A DNA stretch of 64,000 bases, taken from NCBI RefSeq assembly GCF_004102745.1, contig NZ_RLII01000018.1, forward strand, positions 1-64,000, written 5' to 3'. The notes under the pieces were generated by a model, which searched no databases, was not told the origin of the DNA, and was given only the letters and a program-made list of their open reading frames with translations. The position numbers were made by a program, and so were the translations under genes. Below are positions 52,777 through 62,492 of this stretch, piece after piece; positions within the stretch are counted from its first letter, which is position 1; every line of letters starts with the position of its first letter. This stretch comes from Acetivibrio mesophilus. Lineage in GTDB: Bacteria; Bacillota; Clostridia; Acetivibrionales; Acetivibrionaceae.

Positions 52777-53445
52777 ATGAATAAGCATAAAATTTCATTG
52801 GTTATTTTTGATATGGATGGCTTGATGTTCGATACCGAAAGAATTGGAAGAGAAGCATGGCAAAAGGCTGGAGAGGCTTTGGGTATAGAAATAAAGCCTC
52901 AATTTCTTTTAGAAATAATTGGGATGAATGTCAAGGGTGCAGAAAGAGTTTTCGAAAAATATTACGGAAATAGTTTGACGTTTTATGATTTGAGAAATCT
53001 GAGGGTAAAGTACGGGTTGGATTATATTGAGAAAAACGGTATGCCTGTAAAACCGGGACTATTCGAACTTTTGGACTACCTTGACAATAGAGGTATAATG
53101 AAAGCTGTTGCCACATCTACAGAACGAAAAAGGGCAGAAAAGTATCTGAGTATGGCCGGCATCACAGATCGTTTTGATACTATTGTTTGTGGAGATGAAG
53201 TGACCTATGGCAAGCCCGAACCCGATATATTTATTGAAGCAGCAAAAAGAACAGGATGCAAAGTAGAAGAGTGTATCGTGCTGGAGGACTCTGCAAACGG
53301 CATAAAAGCAGCTTCAAAAGCAAAAATGCTTCCTGTACTTATTCCTGATATCAGAAGGCCTGATGAGGTTGAAAAATTGGTGTATAGAGAGTTGAAATCA
53401 CTGCATGATGTGATAGATTTACTTGAAAGCTCAAAGAAGAATTAA
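52777..53445 (+). CDS. HAD superfamily hydrolase (beta-phosphoglucomutase-like)
   Basis: The phosphatase/mutase-like HAD protein has about 222 residues. The nucleophile Asp and acid/base Asp are in IFDMDGLMFDT. Motif II is in VATSTERKRA, and GDEVTYGKPEPDIF with VLEDSANGIKAA gives the Lys and the metal-binding acidic residues. The cap is the alpha-helical type of the beta-phosphoglucomutase/YcjU branch. The substrate is not predictable. The ATG at 52777 follows GGTGAAG; another in-frame ATG at 52762 has no SD. Confidence 0.88.
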   Translation: MNKHKISLVIFDMDGLMFDTERIGREAWQKAGEALGIEIKPQFLLEIIGMNVKGAERVFEKYYGNSLTFYDLRNLRVKYGLDYIEKNGMPVKPGLFELLDYLDNRGIMKAVATSTERKRAEKYLSMAGITDRFDTIVCGDEVTYGKPEPDIFIEAAKRTGCKVEECIVLEDSANGIKAASKAKMLPVLIPDIRRPDEVEKLVYRELKSLHDVIDLLESSKKN

Positions 53446-53570
53446 TGCCCTAAAGGAACTATCTTTTAAAAAAGAATGAATTCCCTATTGAAAAAAACGG
53501 CAAAATATACGATATTATAAATGATGCAGTAAAATCGGTTGTATTATATTTTGCTAGGAGATGGCTTGTG

Positions 53571-54893
53571 ATGAAGAAACTAATGCCCAAAAGATTATCT
53601 GCTTTCCTTGCTGTATTTACAATTCTATTTTCATTTTGCACTCTTAATATTTATTCTTCCGGCAATATAAATATCTGTGTAAACGGCAAATACCTAAATC
53701 TAGACGTACCACCCATTATAGAAAGCGGAAGGACTCTTGTGCCTGTTCGCGGAGTATTTGAGTCCATTAATGCCGACGTTGAGTGGCTGCCGGAATCACA
53801 GAAAGTAAAAATTTCAAAGGGTGGCAGCATAATAACTCTTAATATTAACAGTAATGTTGCCTATATTAATCAGGAATCGGTGAAGCTCGATGTACCTGCC
53901 AGAATTGTAGACGGAAGGACACTGGTGCCGATAAGGTTTATATCGGAGAGTATCGGTGCAAGCGTAGGATGGGACGACACAACAAGAACCGTTATTATCA
54001 ATATGGATAGCAATGACGCAGAGGTTAAAAAATTTGAATTTAACGGAAATGTAGGCACATTAATTGGGGTGTCCCTTAAGGATATAATAAAAGCATTTGG
54101 GGAACCGGACCGTATTGATTTGAGCAAATATGGCTTTGATTGGTATATTTATAATAATGACCTTCAAAGATATATACAGATAGGAATAAAAAATGACAAG
54201 GTAGTGGGAGTATTTACAAACTCTCTTTATTACAAGCTTAATGGTAGCGTGGGTGTGGGAACTGATAATATCAGTGTGGACAAGAAGTTTGGAGAATGCG
54301 TAGAATACATAAAGAGGGAAAACACCTTTTATATGATAGATAATTCGGATGAGCATAAGATGTATAATATAAATGATGAGTATTTTGTAACTGTGTTTTT
54401 TGATATCTTTGATGACAACAAAGTTACTTCGTATCTTCTGATTGATTGCCAAACAGAGCAGGCTTTTGATGGTTATTACGGCAAGCCTTCCGAGGAGCTT
54501 AGAATAAGTTACGAAAGAGAAGTCTTTGATCTTGCAAATGCTGTTAGGGTAAGGAATGGATTGACACCGTTTATATGGAATGATGAAATCGCAGCAGTGG
54601 CAAGAGCTCACAGTAAGGATATGGTTTTAAATAATTATTTTTCCCATGCAAATTTGCAAGAAGAAAGTCCTTTTGACAGGATGGAGAAAGTTGGCATAGG
54701 GTATACGTCAGCCGGGGAAAATATTGCTATGGGGCAGACAGAAGCAATATTTGCTCATGAGGCATGGATGAATTCCCATGGACACAGGTTAAATATACTT
54801 GGAAGTTTTGAACGCCTCGGAGTTGGTATTTACATAGGGGATTATGATGAGATAGCCTATACTCAGAATTTCTATACCCCACCAACTAGATAA
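53571..54893 (+). CDS. secreted protein with copper amine oxidase-like N-domain and CAP domain
   Basis: The 440-residue exported protein has a signal peptide (about 1-30) and a copper amine oxidase N-terminal-like domain (about 35-140, with RTLVPVRGVFESI and RTLVPIRFISESIG repeats), an extracellular beta-domain widespread in clostridia. A CAP-associated region (about 160-300) and a CAP/SCP-like domain (about 310-440; ANAVRVRNGLTPFIWNDEIAAVARAHSKDM type, HANLQEESPFDRM, GHRLNILGSF) complete it. The His and Glu residues of the CAP cavity appear to be kept. Function is unknown; binding to the envelope or to lipids is possible. A GTG directly before the ATG could also serve as start, with AGGAG seven bases before it. 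Confidence 0.85.
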   Translation: MKKLMPKRLSAFLAVFTILFSFCTLNIYSSGNINICVNGKYLNLDVPPIIESGRTLVPVRGVFESINADVEWLPESQKVKISKGGSIITLNINSNVAYINQESVKLDVPARIVDGRTLVPIRFISESIGASVGWDDTTRTVIINMDSNDAEVKKFEFNGNVGTLIGVSLKDIIKAFGEPDRIDLSKYGFDWYIYNNDLQRYIQIGIKNDKVVGVFTNSLYYKLNGSVGVGTDNISVDKKFGECVEYIKRENTFYMIDNSDEHKMYNINDEYFVTVFFDIFDDNKVTSYLLIDCQTEQAFDGYYGKPSEELRISYEREVFDLANAVRVRNGLTPFIWNDEIAAVARAHSKDMVLNNYFSHANLQEESPFDRMEKVGIGYTSAGENIAMGQTEAIFAHEAWMNSHGHRLNILGSFERLGVGIYIGDYDEIAYTQNFYTPPTR

Positions 54894-55030
54894 TTTTTAT
54901 ATTAAAAATGTTATTTTTTCGATGATTTTATGGTACAATAGGTTAATAAGAAAAGCAATTAAATTCACATAATTATATAGAGCTTTGTTAGTTGCAATAA
55001 TGAATATAATAAAAGTAAAGGGTGATTGAT

Positions 55031-55426
55031 ATGGATATCCTTACAAAGGCAAAAGAGCTTGGAACAATGATAAGCACTTCTGACGAAATGACAAACTACA
55101 AGAAGTGGGAAGCAAGCCTTGAAAGAGACCATAAAGCAAGAGCTATACTTCGTGAGTATCAATCATTGCAGACTGAAATGGTTAGAGCAGCACATGATGA
55201 TACGGATAAAAGTATTTTAGATGATATAAAGGAAAGACTTTTAATTAAGTTTGATGAAGTAAACAATTATGAGGTTACGAGAAATTATATTGAGTCGAAG
55301 GATAGATTGGACAGGCTCATAAAAAGGGTAAATGATGTACTTGTTTACTCAATTTCCGGCGAAGAGTCCTGTTCATCCAATACCTGCAGCTCGTGCAGCG
55401 GCTGTGGAAATAAATCTTGTACGTGA
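55031..55426 (+). CDS. ylbF: YlbF/YmcA family protein with Cys-rich tail
   Basis: The protein has about 131 residues. The helical YlbF core (about 1-105; ELGTMISTSDEMTNYKKWE, ILREYQSLQTEM) is followed by a tail with five Cys (EESCSSNTCSSCSGCGNKSC). In B. subtilis, YlbF works with YmcA and YaaT (RicF, RicA, RicT) in an Fe-S-containing complex that affects RNase Y mRNA processing and development, so a cluster ligand role for the tail is plausible. The ATG at 55031 has AAAGGGTGA in front. mutS begins 12 bases after the stop. Confidence 0.88.
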   Translation: MDILTKAKELGTMISTSDEMTNYKKWEASLERDHKARAILREYQSLQTEMVRAAHDDTDKSILDDIKERLLIKFDEVNNYEVTRNYIESKDRLDRLIKRVNDVLVYSISGEESCSSNTCSSCSGCGNKSCT

Positions 55427-55437
55427 GGTAAGGAAAA

Positions 55438-58050
55438 ATGGCTTCATTGACACCTATGATGCAACAGTATCTTGAAATAAAGGAACAGTACAATGACTGT
55501 ATCCTTTTTTTCAGGCTGGGAGACTTTTATGAAATGTTTTTTTCTGATGCGGAGCTGGCATCAAGAGAACTGGAAATAACGCTTACGGGGAAGGATTGCG
55601 GCCTTGAAGAGAGAGCTCCTATGTGCGGAGTACCTTTCCATTCTGCGGATTCTTATATTGCAAAACTGATTAATAAAGGCTATAAAGTGGCTATATGTGA
55701 GCAGATTGAAGATCCTGCGCTGGCGAAGGGATTGGTCAAGAGGGATGTAATTAGGATTGTTACTCCCGGTACAGTGACCGACTCGACTATGCTGGATGAA
55801 AAGAAGAATAATTATCTTATGTCAATCTACAAAAGCAAAACCTATTATGGTATTGCCTGTGTGGATCTGACTACAGGAGAGTTTTTGTCCACATATATTA
55901 CCTTTGGCAATACCTTCAGCAAATTAATGGACGAAATCGCAAAATTCTCACCCTCAGAAATTATTGTGAATGGTGAGTTTTTTCATGATGAGAATTTAAA
56001 AAGCACTTTGAAGAAGAGGTTTGATGTCTATATTTCCAGTATAGAGGATAGATTTTTTGAAAAGGATTTTTCCATACAGAAGGTAAGAGACTATTTTAAA
56101 GATCATGTAATTGAAGAAAATGCGTTTGATCTTTATATAAATGCTTCCGGAGCTCTTTTAGAATACCTTGAGCAGACACAGAAGGTAAACTTAAGTCATA
56201 TTCAGAGTTTTAGTGTTTACAGGATTGAAGAGTATATGGTTCTGGACTTGGCTACTAGAAGGAACCTTGAACTGACAGAAACCATGAGGGAAAAGAACAG
56301 AAAAGGCTCCCTTCTCTGGGTCTTGGACAGGACAATGACTTCTATGGGCGGGAGAACCTTGAGGAAATGGATAGAGCAGCCTCTTATAAACCTGCATGAT
56401 ATAAAGGACAGGCTGAATGCAGTAAATGAATTTAAAGAAAAGTTTATGGTAAGAACTGAGGTACGAGAGCTTTTGAAAGCGGTCTACGATATAGAAAGGC
56501 TTATGAGCAAGGTTGTCTTAGGAAGTGCCAATTGTCGAGATCTTATATCTATAAAGAACTCTATTGGGCAGGTGCCGTATATAAAGGAGCTTATTTGTCA
56601 CTTTAATGCCGATCTCAACGTTTTAAGCTATAATGAATTGGATAACCTGTCCGATGTATATGAAATCATTGATAAGGCAATAAATGATGAGCCTCCTGTT
56701 GCGGTTAAAGAAGGCGGAATTATAAAAGAAGGCTTTAATGAAGAAGTGGACAGGCTAAGAAGCGCTTCAAAGGATGGGAAGAAGTGGATTGCAGTTCTTG
56801 AGAGCAAAGAGAGGGAAAGAACCGGAATTAAGAACTTGAAAGTGGGATTCAACAAGGTCTTCGGCTACTTCATCGAGGTTACCAAATCCTACTATTCCCA
56901 AGTACCGGAGGATTATATAAGAAAGCAAACCTTGGCGAACTGTGAAAGGTACATAACTCAAGAGCTAAAGGAAATTGAGAATACGGTATTGGGTGCGGAG
57001 GATAAGCTTGTAGAGCTTGAGTATCAGATATTTGTGGATATAAGAAATAAGGTTGCAGAGGAAATAAACAGATTAAAGTCTACGGCAAAAAGTCTTGCCA
57101 GAATAGACGTTTTATGTTCACTGGCAGAAGTGGCAGATAGGGAATCCTATACTATGCCTGTTATGACCGATGATGATGAAATTAATATTAAAGACGGAAG
57201 GCATCCTGTAGTGGAAAAAATAATCGGACAGGGAGCCTTTGTTCCTAATGATATCCATCTAGACATGGGTGAAAATGAAATTGCGATAATTACCGGGCCG
57301 AATATGGCGGGTAAATCGACATATATGAGGCAGGTAGCATTGATTGTGCTTATGGCCCAAATAGGAAGCTTTGTTCCTGCTCAAAGTGCAAAGATAGGTA
57401 TAGTTGACAGGATATTTACAAGGGTGGGCGCTTCGGATGACCTGGCAGCAGGCCAGAGTACCTTTATGGTTGAAATGTCTGAGGTTGCAAACATACTCAG
57501 CAATGCCACATCAAAGAGCCTTTTGGTTTTAGATGAGATAGGCAGGGGTACAAGTACCTATGATGGGCTTAGCATCGCATGGGCCGTAATTGAGTTTATT
57601 GGTGAGAAAATTGGGGCTCGGACACTGTTTGCTACCCATTACCATGAGCTTACGGAGCTGGAAGAGAGAGTCGAAGGTATAAAGAACTACTGCATATCTG
57701 TGGAAGAAAAGGGAGAAGATATAATTTTCCTAAGAAAGATACTGCGGGGCGGAGCCGATAACAGCTATGGCGTGGAGGTGGCAAGGCTTGCAGGTGTGCC
57801 GGCTCCCGTTATTCACAGAGCTAAAGAAATATTAGGGAAATTGGAAGATGCGGATATAACCAGGAAGGAAAACCGTGTTCGAAGGACAAAAAAACCTATT
57901 CAAGGGCAAATTGATGTATTTACGTTTAATACTGCCCAAAGAAACTGCGATGAGGTTTTAAACGAATTAAAAGGACTTGATATTACAACCCTTACACCTC
58001 TCGATGCGATGAATGTATTATACAATCTTCAAAAGAAGGTAAAAGGATAG
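55438..58050 (+). CDS. mutS: DNA mismatch repair protein MutS
   Basis: The 870-residue protein of the MutS1 type recognises mismatches. The N-terminal mismatch-binding domain has the Phe-x-Glu motif in FRLGDFYEMFF. Connector, lever and clamp regions follow. The ATPase has the Walker A GPNMAGKS at 620-627, VLDEIGRGTSTYDG (Walker B/signature) and ATHYHEL. A short C-terminal tail follows. It is the first of the mutS-mutL pair, with 30 bases between. GAGGTAAGGA precedes the ATG. Confidence 0.97.
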   Translation: MASLTPMMQQYLEIKEQYNDCILFFRLGDFYEMFFSDAELASRELEITLTGKDCGLEERAPMCGVPFHSADSYIAKLINKGYKVAICEQIEDPALAKGLVKRDVIRIVTPGTVTDSTMLDEKKNNYLMSIYKSKTYYGIACVDLTTGEFLSTYITFGNTFSKLMDEIAKFSPSEIIVNGEFFHDENLKSTLKKRFDVYISSIEDRFFEKDFSIQKVRDYFKDHVIEENAFDLYINASGALLEYLEQTQKVNLSHIQSFSVYRIEEYMVLDLATRRNLELTETMREKNRKGSLLWVLDRTMTSMGGRTLRKWIEQPLINLHDIKDRLNAVNEFKEKFMVRTEVRELLKAVYDIERLMSKVVLGSANCRDLISIKNSIGQVPYIKELICHFNADLNVLSYNELDNLSDVYEIIDKAINDEPPVAVKEGGIIKEGFNEEVDRLRSASKDGKKWIAVLESKERERTGIKNLKVGFNKVFGYFIEVTKSYYSQVPEDYIRKQTLANCERYITQELKEIENTVLGAEDKLVELEYQIFVDIRNKVAEEINRLKSTAKSLARIDVLCSLAEVADRESYTMPVMTDDDEINIKDGRHPVVEKIIGQGAFVPNDIHLDMGENEIAIITGPNMAGKSTYMRQVALIVLMAQIGSFVPAQSAKIGIVDRIFTRVGASDDLAAGQSTFMVEMSEVANILSNATSKSLLVLDEIGRGTSTYDGLSIAWAVIEFIGEKIGARTLFATHYHELTELEERVEGIKNYCISVEEKGEDIIFLRKILRGGADNSYGVEVARLAGVPAPVIHRAKEILGKLEDADITRKENRVRRTKKPIQGQIDVFTFNTAQRNCDEVLNELKGLDITTLTPLDAMNVLYNLQKKVKG

Positions 58051-58080
58051 AAGAAAGTACATATAGAAAGGTTTTCTATT

Positions 58081-60234
58081 ATGGGGAAAATAGTTATACT
58101 TGATGAAAATACATCAAATCAGATTGCGGCAGGAGAGGTTGTGGAAAGGCCGGCTTCTGTGGTGAAGGAGCTTGTTGAGAACTCTATTGATGCCGGAAGT
58201 ACAAATATATCGGTGGAGATAAGTAATGGCGGTGTATCCTTGATAAAGGTAGTTGACAACGGAAGCGGAATTGAAGAGGACGATATAGAAATTGCCTTTG
58301 AGAGGCATTCCACCAGTAAGATAAGAAAGGCAAGCGATCTTGAGGCGATTACCTCCCTTGGATTTAGGGGTGAGGCTCTTGCCAGTATTGCCTCTGTTTC
58401 TACCGTTGAGGTTACTTCAAGACCTGCTCACAGGGAGTATGGAAGGTATGTAAAAATCCAGGGGGGCACCCTTATAGAGTCCAACCAGACGGGATGCCCT
58501 GTCGGTACAACATTTATTGTAAGAGAGCTTTTTTACAATACCCCGGCGAGGTTTAAGTTTCTGAAAAAGGATTCTACTGAAGCGGGATATGTTTCCGATA
58601 TAGTAAGTAGGATTGCCCTTGGGAATCCAGATATTTCCTTTAGGCTGATCAACAACAGGAATACAGTTATTCATACTCCGGGTAATAACGACCTTTTGAG
58701 CACCATATACAGCTTGTACGGCAAGGAAACGGCGAAGGAATGCATGGAGGTTTCCTATGAGGATGAGAGTATAAAGATAACCGGATACGCGGGGAGACCT
58801 GAAATAGCAAGGTCAAACAGGAATTATCAGTCCATATATCTAAACAGAAGGTATATAAAGAATAAGGTTATATCATCAGCGATTGACGAAGCATACAAAA
58901 CATATCTTTTGAAAAATAAATTTGCTTTTATCGTGCTATACATAGAGTTAAATCCGTTGCTGGTGGATGTCAATGTACATCCTACAAAAATGGAGGTAAG
59001 GTTTTCTCGGGAACAGGACATTTTCAGAGCTGTTTACCACGCTGTAAATAATGCGCTACTTAGCAAGACCCATATTAGGAATGTCGCCATTTCAGACAAT
59101 CCCAAGAATTATTTCAAGTTTGGCCAGCCCCCGAAAAAGGAAGCCGATTATGTGCAGCAGAAGCTGGATACGGGTAGCAAATATACCGGATACAATTATG
59201 AAGATTTAACAATCAAAAAGGCGGATACGGTAAAAGAGAGTGCGCCGTGGGAAAATGCAATTGCTAAAGACAGTGCTAAGATTAATAATAGGAAAAATGA
59301 AGTTATAAATAAAGCTGTAAATGAAGCTATAAATGAAGCTATAAATGAAGTTGAAAATGACAAGCCGATTAATGGGCCGATTGATAATGAGGTTAATAAG
59401 CCGATTAATGAGCCAATTAATAAGCTCATTGATGAGCCGATTTATGACCTGATTGATAAGCCGCTTGACAAACCTGAGAATATAGCTTCAAGTTCCAAAA
59501 GTGCGGACTTTGATAATAATTTGATAGATATCAGCAATAGCCCTAAAGATAATTGCGATAATGTCGATAAACCTAATAATGCTGATATTGATTCCAATGA
59601 AACCAATGCTGTTGAAGATGACGGTAGAGCAGAACAGGATATTGAAAGAAATGTTTTTCTTGGAGCCCGGATAATTGGGCAGGTTTTTTCAACATATATT
59701 CTGCTTCAGAATGGGGACGACTTTATAATTATTGACCAGCATGCTGCCCATGAAAGAATACGCTTTGAAGAGCTTAAAGAAAAGTATGGAAGGAATGAAA
59801 GCCTGTCGCAATATCTATTGACACCGGTGGTTATAGAGTTCACAAACCAGGAAATCGCCTTTATTGAGGAAGAAAGAGAATTATTAAATAAATTAGGGTT
59901 TATTTTCGAAAGCTTTGGTAATAATTCTATTATACTTCGTTCGGTACCGATTACGGACGAGAATGTTGGCATTAAGGAATCCTTTTTGGGAATTGTTGAT
60001 TTTTTGATGTCAAAAGGCAAGAAATATGATAGAATTATTGAAGAAGAGGTATTATACCAGATAGCATGCAAGTCGGCGGTAAAAGCAAACAAGAAGCTTG
60101 ACGAAATGGAGATTAAAAGCATTTTGGAAAAGCTCAATCTGCTTGAAAATCCATATACATGTCCCCACGGACGGCCGACTGTTATTAAAATTACAAAATA
60201 TGAGTTTGAAAAAATGTTTAAAAGAATTGTTTAA
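58081..60234 (+). CDS. mutL: DNA mismatch repair protein MutL
   Basis: The protein has 717 residues. The GHKL ATPase domain has ENSIDAGSTNI, VDNGSGI and GFRGEALASI; the MLH-type second domain follows to about residue 330. The C-terminal dimerisation/endonuclease domain (about 525-717) has the metal-binding DQHAAHERIRFE, with Asp552, Glu558 and Glu563 matching the DQHA(X)2E(X)4E endonuclease motif, and CPHGRPT near the end. The linker between them (about 370-520) is long and repetitive: many PIN/AIN-EP/KP units made of Asn, Ile, Asp, Glu and Lys. The nuclease motif is expected in bacteria without MutH. Confidence 0.97.
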   Translation: MGKIVILDENTSNQIAAGEVVERPASVVKELVENSIDAGSTNISVEISNGGVSLIKVVDNGSGIEEDDIEIAFERHSTSKIRKASDLEAITSLGFRGEALASIASVSTVEVTSRPAHREYGRYVKIQGGTLIESNQTGCPVGTTFIVRELFYNTPARFKFLKKDSTEAGYVSDIVSRIALGNPDISFRLINNRNTVIHTPGNNDLLSTIYSLYGKETAKECMEVSYEDESIKITGYAGRPEIARSNRNYQSIYLNRRYIKNKVISSAIDEAYKTYLLKNKFAFIVLYIELNPLLVDVNVHPTKMEVRFSREQDIFRAVYHAVNNALLSKTHIRNVAISDNPKNYFKFGQPPKKEADYVQQKLDTGSKYTGYNYEDLTIKKADTVKESAPWENAIAKDSAKINNRKNEVINKAVNEAINEAINEVENDKPINGPIDNEVNKPINEPINKLIDEPIYDLIDKPLDKPENIASSSKSADFDNNLIDISNSPKDNCDNVDKPNNADIDSNETNAVEDDGRAEQDIERNVFLGARIIGQVFSTYILLQNGDDFIIIDQHAAHERIRFEELKEKYGRNESLSQYLLTPVVIEFTNQEIAFIEEERELLNKLGFIFESFGNNSIILRSVPITDENVGIKESFLGIVDFLMSKGKKYDRIIEEEVLYQIACKSAVKANKKLDEMEIKSILEKLNLLENPYTCPHGRPTVIKITKYEFEKMFKRIV
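59296..59472 (+). repeat. imperfect tandem repeats in the mutL linker
   Basis: The first part repeats AATGAAGCTATA-like 12-base units. The following part repeats GATTAATGAGCC/GATTGATAAGCC-like units, coding for (V/I)NEAINEA and then PINEPINK/PIDKP sequences. It is an in-frame, low-complexity expansion within one gene, likely to vary in length between strains. Confidence 0.75.
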
Positions 60235-60252
60235 TCTGTTTGGAGGACAAAC

Positions 60253-61194
60253 TTGGATAATGTAATTGTGATAATCGGTCCAACAGCTTCGGGAAAGACG
60301 AAGCTTGCCATAGAGATAGCAAAACGTACAAACGGTGAGATAATTTCTGCAGATTCCATGCAGGTATATAAATATATGGACATAGGTACTGCCAAACCCG
60401 ATGAAAAAGAGAGAGAGGGTATAAAGCACTATCTTATAGATGAGGTGGCACCGGATGAAGAGTTCAGTGTTGCAAGGTTTCAGGAGCTTTCATTAAAATA
60501 TATCGATGAAATTCTAAACAAGGGGAAGATTCCTATAGTTGCTGGAGGAACAGGACTTTATATTAATTCACTAATATATAATCTGGAATTCTCCGATACT
60601 ATTTGTGATTGGGAACTCAGAAAGAAACTTGCAGATGAAGCAAAAGAAAAAGGAAACGAATATCTTCACAACAAGCTTAGGGAGATTGACCCTAAGGCAG
60701 CAGAAAATATACATATGAACAATGTAAAAAGGGTAATACGTGCAATAGAAGTCTATACTCACACCAATAAGCCTATTTCCGTCCATCAGGAGGAGTCAAG
60801 AAAGAATCCTCCGAAGCATAATTTTATTTTAATCGGTATTACGATGGACAGAGAAAAGCTTTATGACCGGATTAATAAAAGAGTGGATATGATGCTTGAG
60901 AACGGTCTTGTCCGAGAGGTTGAGAAACTTATTGAAATGGGATATGACAAAAGCACAATTGCCATGCAGGGACTTGGCTATAAGGAGATATTATCCTACT
61001 TAAAAGGGGAAATTACTCTGGAAGAAGCAGCTGAAATCCTAAAGAGAGATACGAGGCGATATGCCAAACGCCAGATGACTTGGTTCAAAAGAATTGAAAA
61101 TGTATATTGGATAAATAAAGATGAGTTTGATAGTGACGAGGAAATAATAAAAAATATTAAATATTGTCTTGCAACGTCTGGTATTTTCTTGTAG
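60253..61194 (+). CDS. miaA: tRNA dimethylallyltransferase
   Basis: The 313-residue enzyme transfers the dimethylallyl group to A37 of tRNAs, the modification that MiaB then methylthiolates. The P-loop is GPTASGKTKLA (8-18). DSMQVYKYMDIGTAKP, GGTGLYINSLIY and RDTRRYAKRQMTWFKR are standard MiaA blocks. The TTG start follows TGGAGG at good spacing, 18 bases after mutL. The order mutS-mutL-miaA-hfq is conserved in many bacteria. Confidence 0.96.
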   Translation: MDNVIVIIGPTASGKTKLAIEIAKRTNGEIISADSMQVYKYMDIGTAKPDEKEREGIKHYLIDEVAPDEEFSVARFQELSLKYIDEILNKGKIPIVAGGTGLYINSLIYNLEFSDTICDWELRKKLADEAKEKGNEYLHNKLREIDPKAAENIHMNNVKRVIRAIEVYTHTNKPISVHQEESRKNPPKHNFILIGITMDREKLYDRINKRVDMMLENGLVREVEKLIEMGYDKSTIAMQGLGYKEILSYLKGEITLEEAAEILKRDTRRYAKRQMTWFKRIENVYWINKDEFDSDEEIIKNIKYCLATSGIFL

Positions 61195-61292
61195 AATAAG
61201 AATAACAAAATAAAATTGTAAGTAAGTAAATTTGTGAGTAATAAATGTTTTATATAAAGATAAAAAAAGAGAGAAATAGAGGAGGATTATCT

Positions 61293-61538
61293 GTGGTGAA
61301 CAAAAATAATATTAATTTACAGGACGTTTTTCTAAACCAAGTGAGAAAAGAACATATTCCAGTTACGATTTACCTTACTAACGGATTTCAATTAAAAGGG
61401 ACAGTAAAAGGATTTGACAATTTTACTGTTGTACTTGATAGTGAGGGAAGACAGCAACTAATCTATAAACATGCGATTTCAACAATAAGCCCAATGAAAA
61501 TTGTTAACTTGATTTTCAATGACAACAGAATGGAATAA
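61293..61538 (+). CDS. hfq: RNA chaperone Hfq
   Basis: The Sm-like RNA-binding protein has about 81 residues. Sm1 (about 12-55; [31 protein letters not shown]) and Sm2 with KHAISTISP are complete. I place the start at the GTG at 61293, seven bases after GGAGG, which gives the usual Hfq length; a longer in-frame beginning from 61245 would add a Lys-rich stretch of 16 residues without SD support. It ends the mutS-mutL-miaA-hfq string and is followed by a strong terminator. Confidence 0.94.
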   Translation: MVNKNNINLQDVFLNQVRKEHIPVTIYLTNGFQLKGTVKGFDNFTVVLDSEGRQQLIYKHAISTISPMKIVNLIFNDNRME

Positions 61539-61563
61539 AGTATTAAAAACTATATAATAAATA

Positions 61564-61604
61564 GACAAAAGCTCCGGAGCATTGTGCTTTAGGGAGCTTT
61601 TGTC
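61564..61604. terminator. bidirectional terminator between hfq and lexA
   Basis: GACAAAAGCTCC (61564-61575) pairs perfectly over 12 bp with 61593-61604. The A/T tracts in the stem can serve both convergent genes, hfq and lexA. Confidence 0.8.
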
Positions 61605-61679
61605 TTATATTATGGCATTTAGCTTTATGGCATTTATCTTTATATTGTAAGCCTTAATTGATCTTATTAATATAGGCTT

Positions 61680-62321
61680 TTACATTTTTCTAAAAACTCC
61701 TATAACCTTTCCTAAAATAGAAAAATTATCTCTTACTATAATAGGGTCATAGAATTTATTGGCAGGTTGAAGTCTAATAAATCCCTTTTCCTTATAAAAG
61801 GTTTTTACCGTAGCCTCATCATCAATAAGTGCGACAACTATATCTCCATTGTTTGCTGTAGATTGCTGCTTCACCAGGATATAATCATTATCGAAAATAC
61901 CCGACTCTATCATACTGTCCCCCCGGACACGAAGCATAAAAGTCGTTGAATTCTGGACAAAATCGAGAGGCAGCGGGAAGGTGTCTTCGATATTTTCAAC
62001 TGCAAGTATTGGCTGACCTGCTGTTACCTTTCCTACAATAGGGACTTCAACAAGCTCCTTGTTGGAGTACATATTTTTAGGCTCAGCTACTTTGGTATTC
62101 TTTTTATCATTAATGACTTTAAGAGCTCTCGGTTTTGAAGGATCCTTTTTAATAAGACCTTCCTTTTTCAATTTTTCCAAATAACCATGCACGGTGGATG
62201 TGGACTTAAACCCAACGGCATTGCATATTTCTCTGACAGAAGGAGGATAGCCGTTTTTTTCTATCTGCTCATTCAAAAAGTCAAGAATCCTTTGCTGCTT
62301 TTCGTTTATTTTATTTTGCAT
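61680..62321 (-). CDS. lexA: SOS repressor LexA
   Basis: The protein has 213 residues. The N-terminal winged helix (about 1-70) includes [24 protein letters not shown] and [18 protein letters not shown]. The C-terminal self-cleaving domain has the scissile Ala101-Gly102 in GKVTAGQPI, Ser136 in RGDSMIE and Lys173 in ATVKTF. RecA-triggered cleavage would release SOS genes. I take the ATG at 62321 after GGGGTGA; an earlier in-frame start would add 14 unrelated residues. Its promoter carries a LexA box, so it is autoregulated, and yneA is divergent. Confidence 0.96.
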   Translation of the reverse strand: MQNKINEKQQRILDFLNEQIEKNGYPPSVREICNAVGFKSTSTVHGYLEKLKKEGLIKKDPSKPRALKVINDKKNTKVAEPKNMYSNKELVEVPIVGKVTAGQPILAVENIEDTFPLPLDFVQNSTTFMLRVRGDSMIESGIFDNDYILVKQQSTANNGDIVVALIDDEATVKTFYKEKGFIRLQPANKFYDPIIVRDNFSILGKVIGVFRKM

Positions 62322-62396
62322 ATTATTCACCCCGGAAACATTTTTATACGGCTGACTAAACACCCAATATTATATTGTTAATACTTGTTTAACAGT

Positions 62397-62424
62397 ATTA
62401 TACCATAAAGTAAAAACAAATCAA
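62397..62424 (-). promoter_or_regulatory. lexA promoter
   Basis: On the minus strand TTGATT (62419-62424) and TATAAT (62397-62402) are separated by 16 bases. The LexA box at 62422-62435 overlaps the -35, which fits autorepression. Confidence 0.75.
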
Positions 62425-62435
62425 ACTAATGTTCG
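62422..62435. promoter_or_regulatory. LexA box 1 (lexA side)
   Basis: CAAACTAATGTTCG matches the gram-positive SOS consensus CGAACRNRYGTTYG with one change in the left half (AAAC for GAAC) and another at the first G. It lies on the -35 of lexA. Confidence 0.65.
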
Positions 62436-62454
62436 ATAATTTTTTGAATTCATA

Positions 62455-62484
62455 TTGACATAAGAACGTATGTTCGCGTATAAT
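62455..62484 (+). promoter_or_regulatory. yneA promoter
   Basis: A perfect TTGACA (62455-62460) and a perfect TATAAT (62479-62484) with 18 bases between. A LexA box fills the spacer and another follows the -10, so it should be strong but tightly repressed until DNA damage. Confidence 0.85.
62463..62476. promoter_or_regulatory. LexA box 2 (within yneA promoter)
   Basis: AGAACGTATGTTCG is a near-perfect SOS box (GAAC-4-GTTC) lying between the -35 and -10 of the yneA promoter. Confidence 0.9.
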
Positions 62485-62492
62485 ATCTGTAT

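Noticed and set aside
59296-59472. CRISPR-like array because of regular short repeats
   Set aside because: The repeats are 12-18 bases without unique spacers and are in frame within mutL, so this is a coding low-complexity linker.
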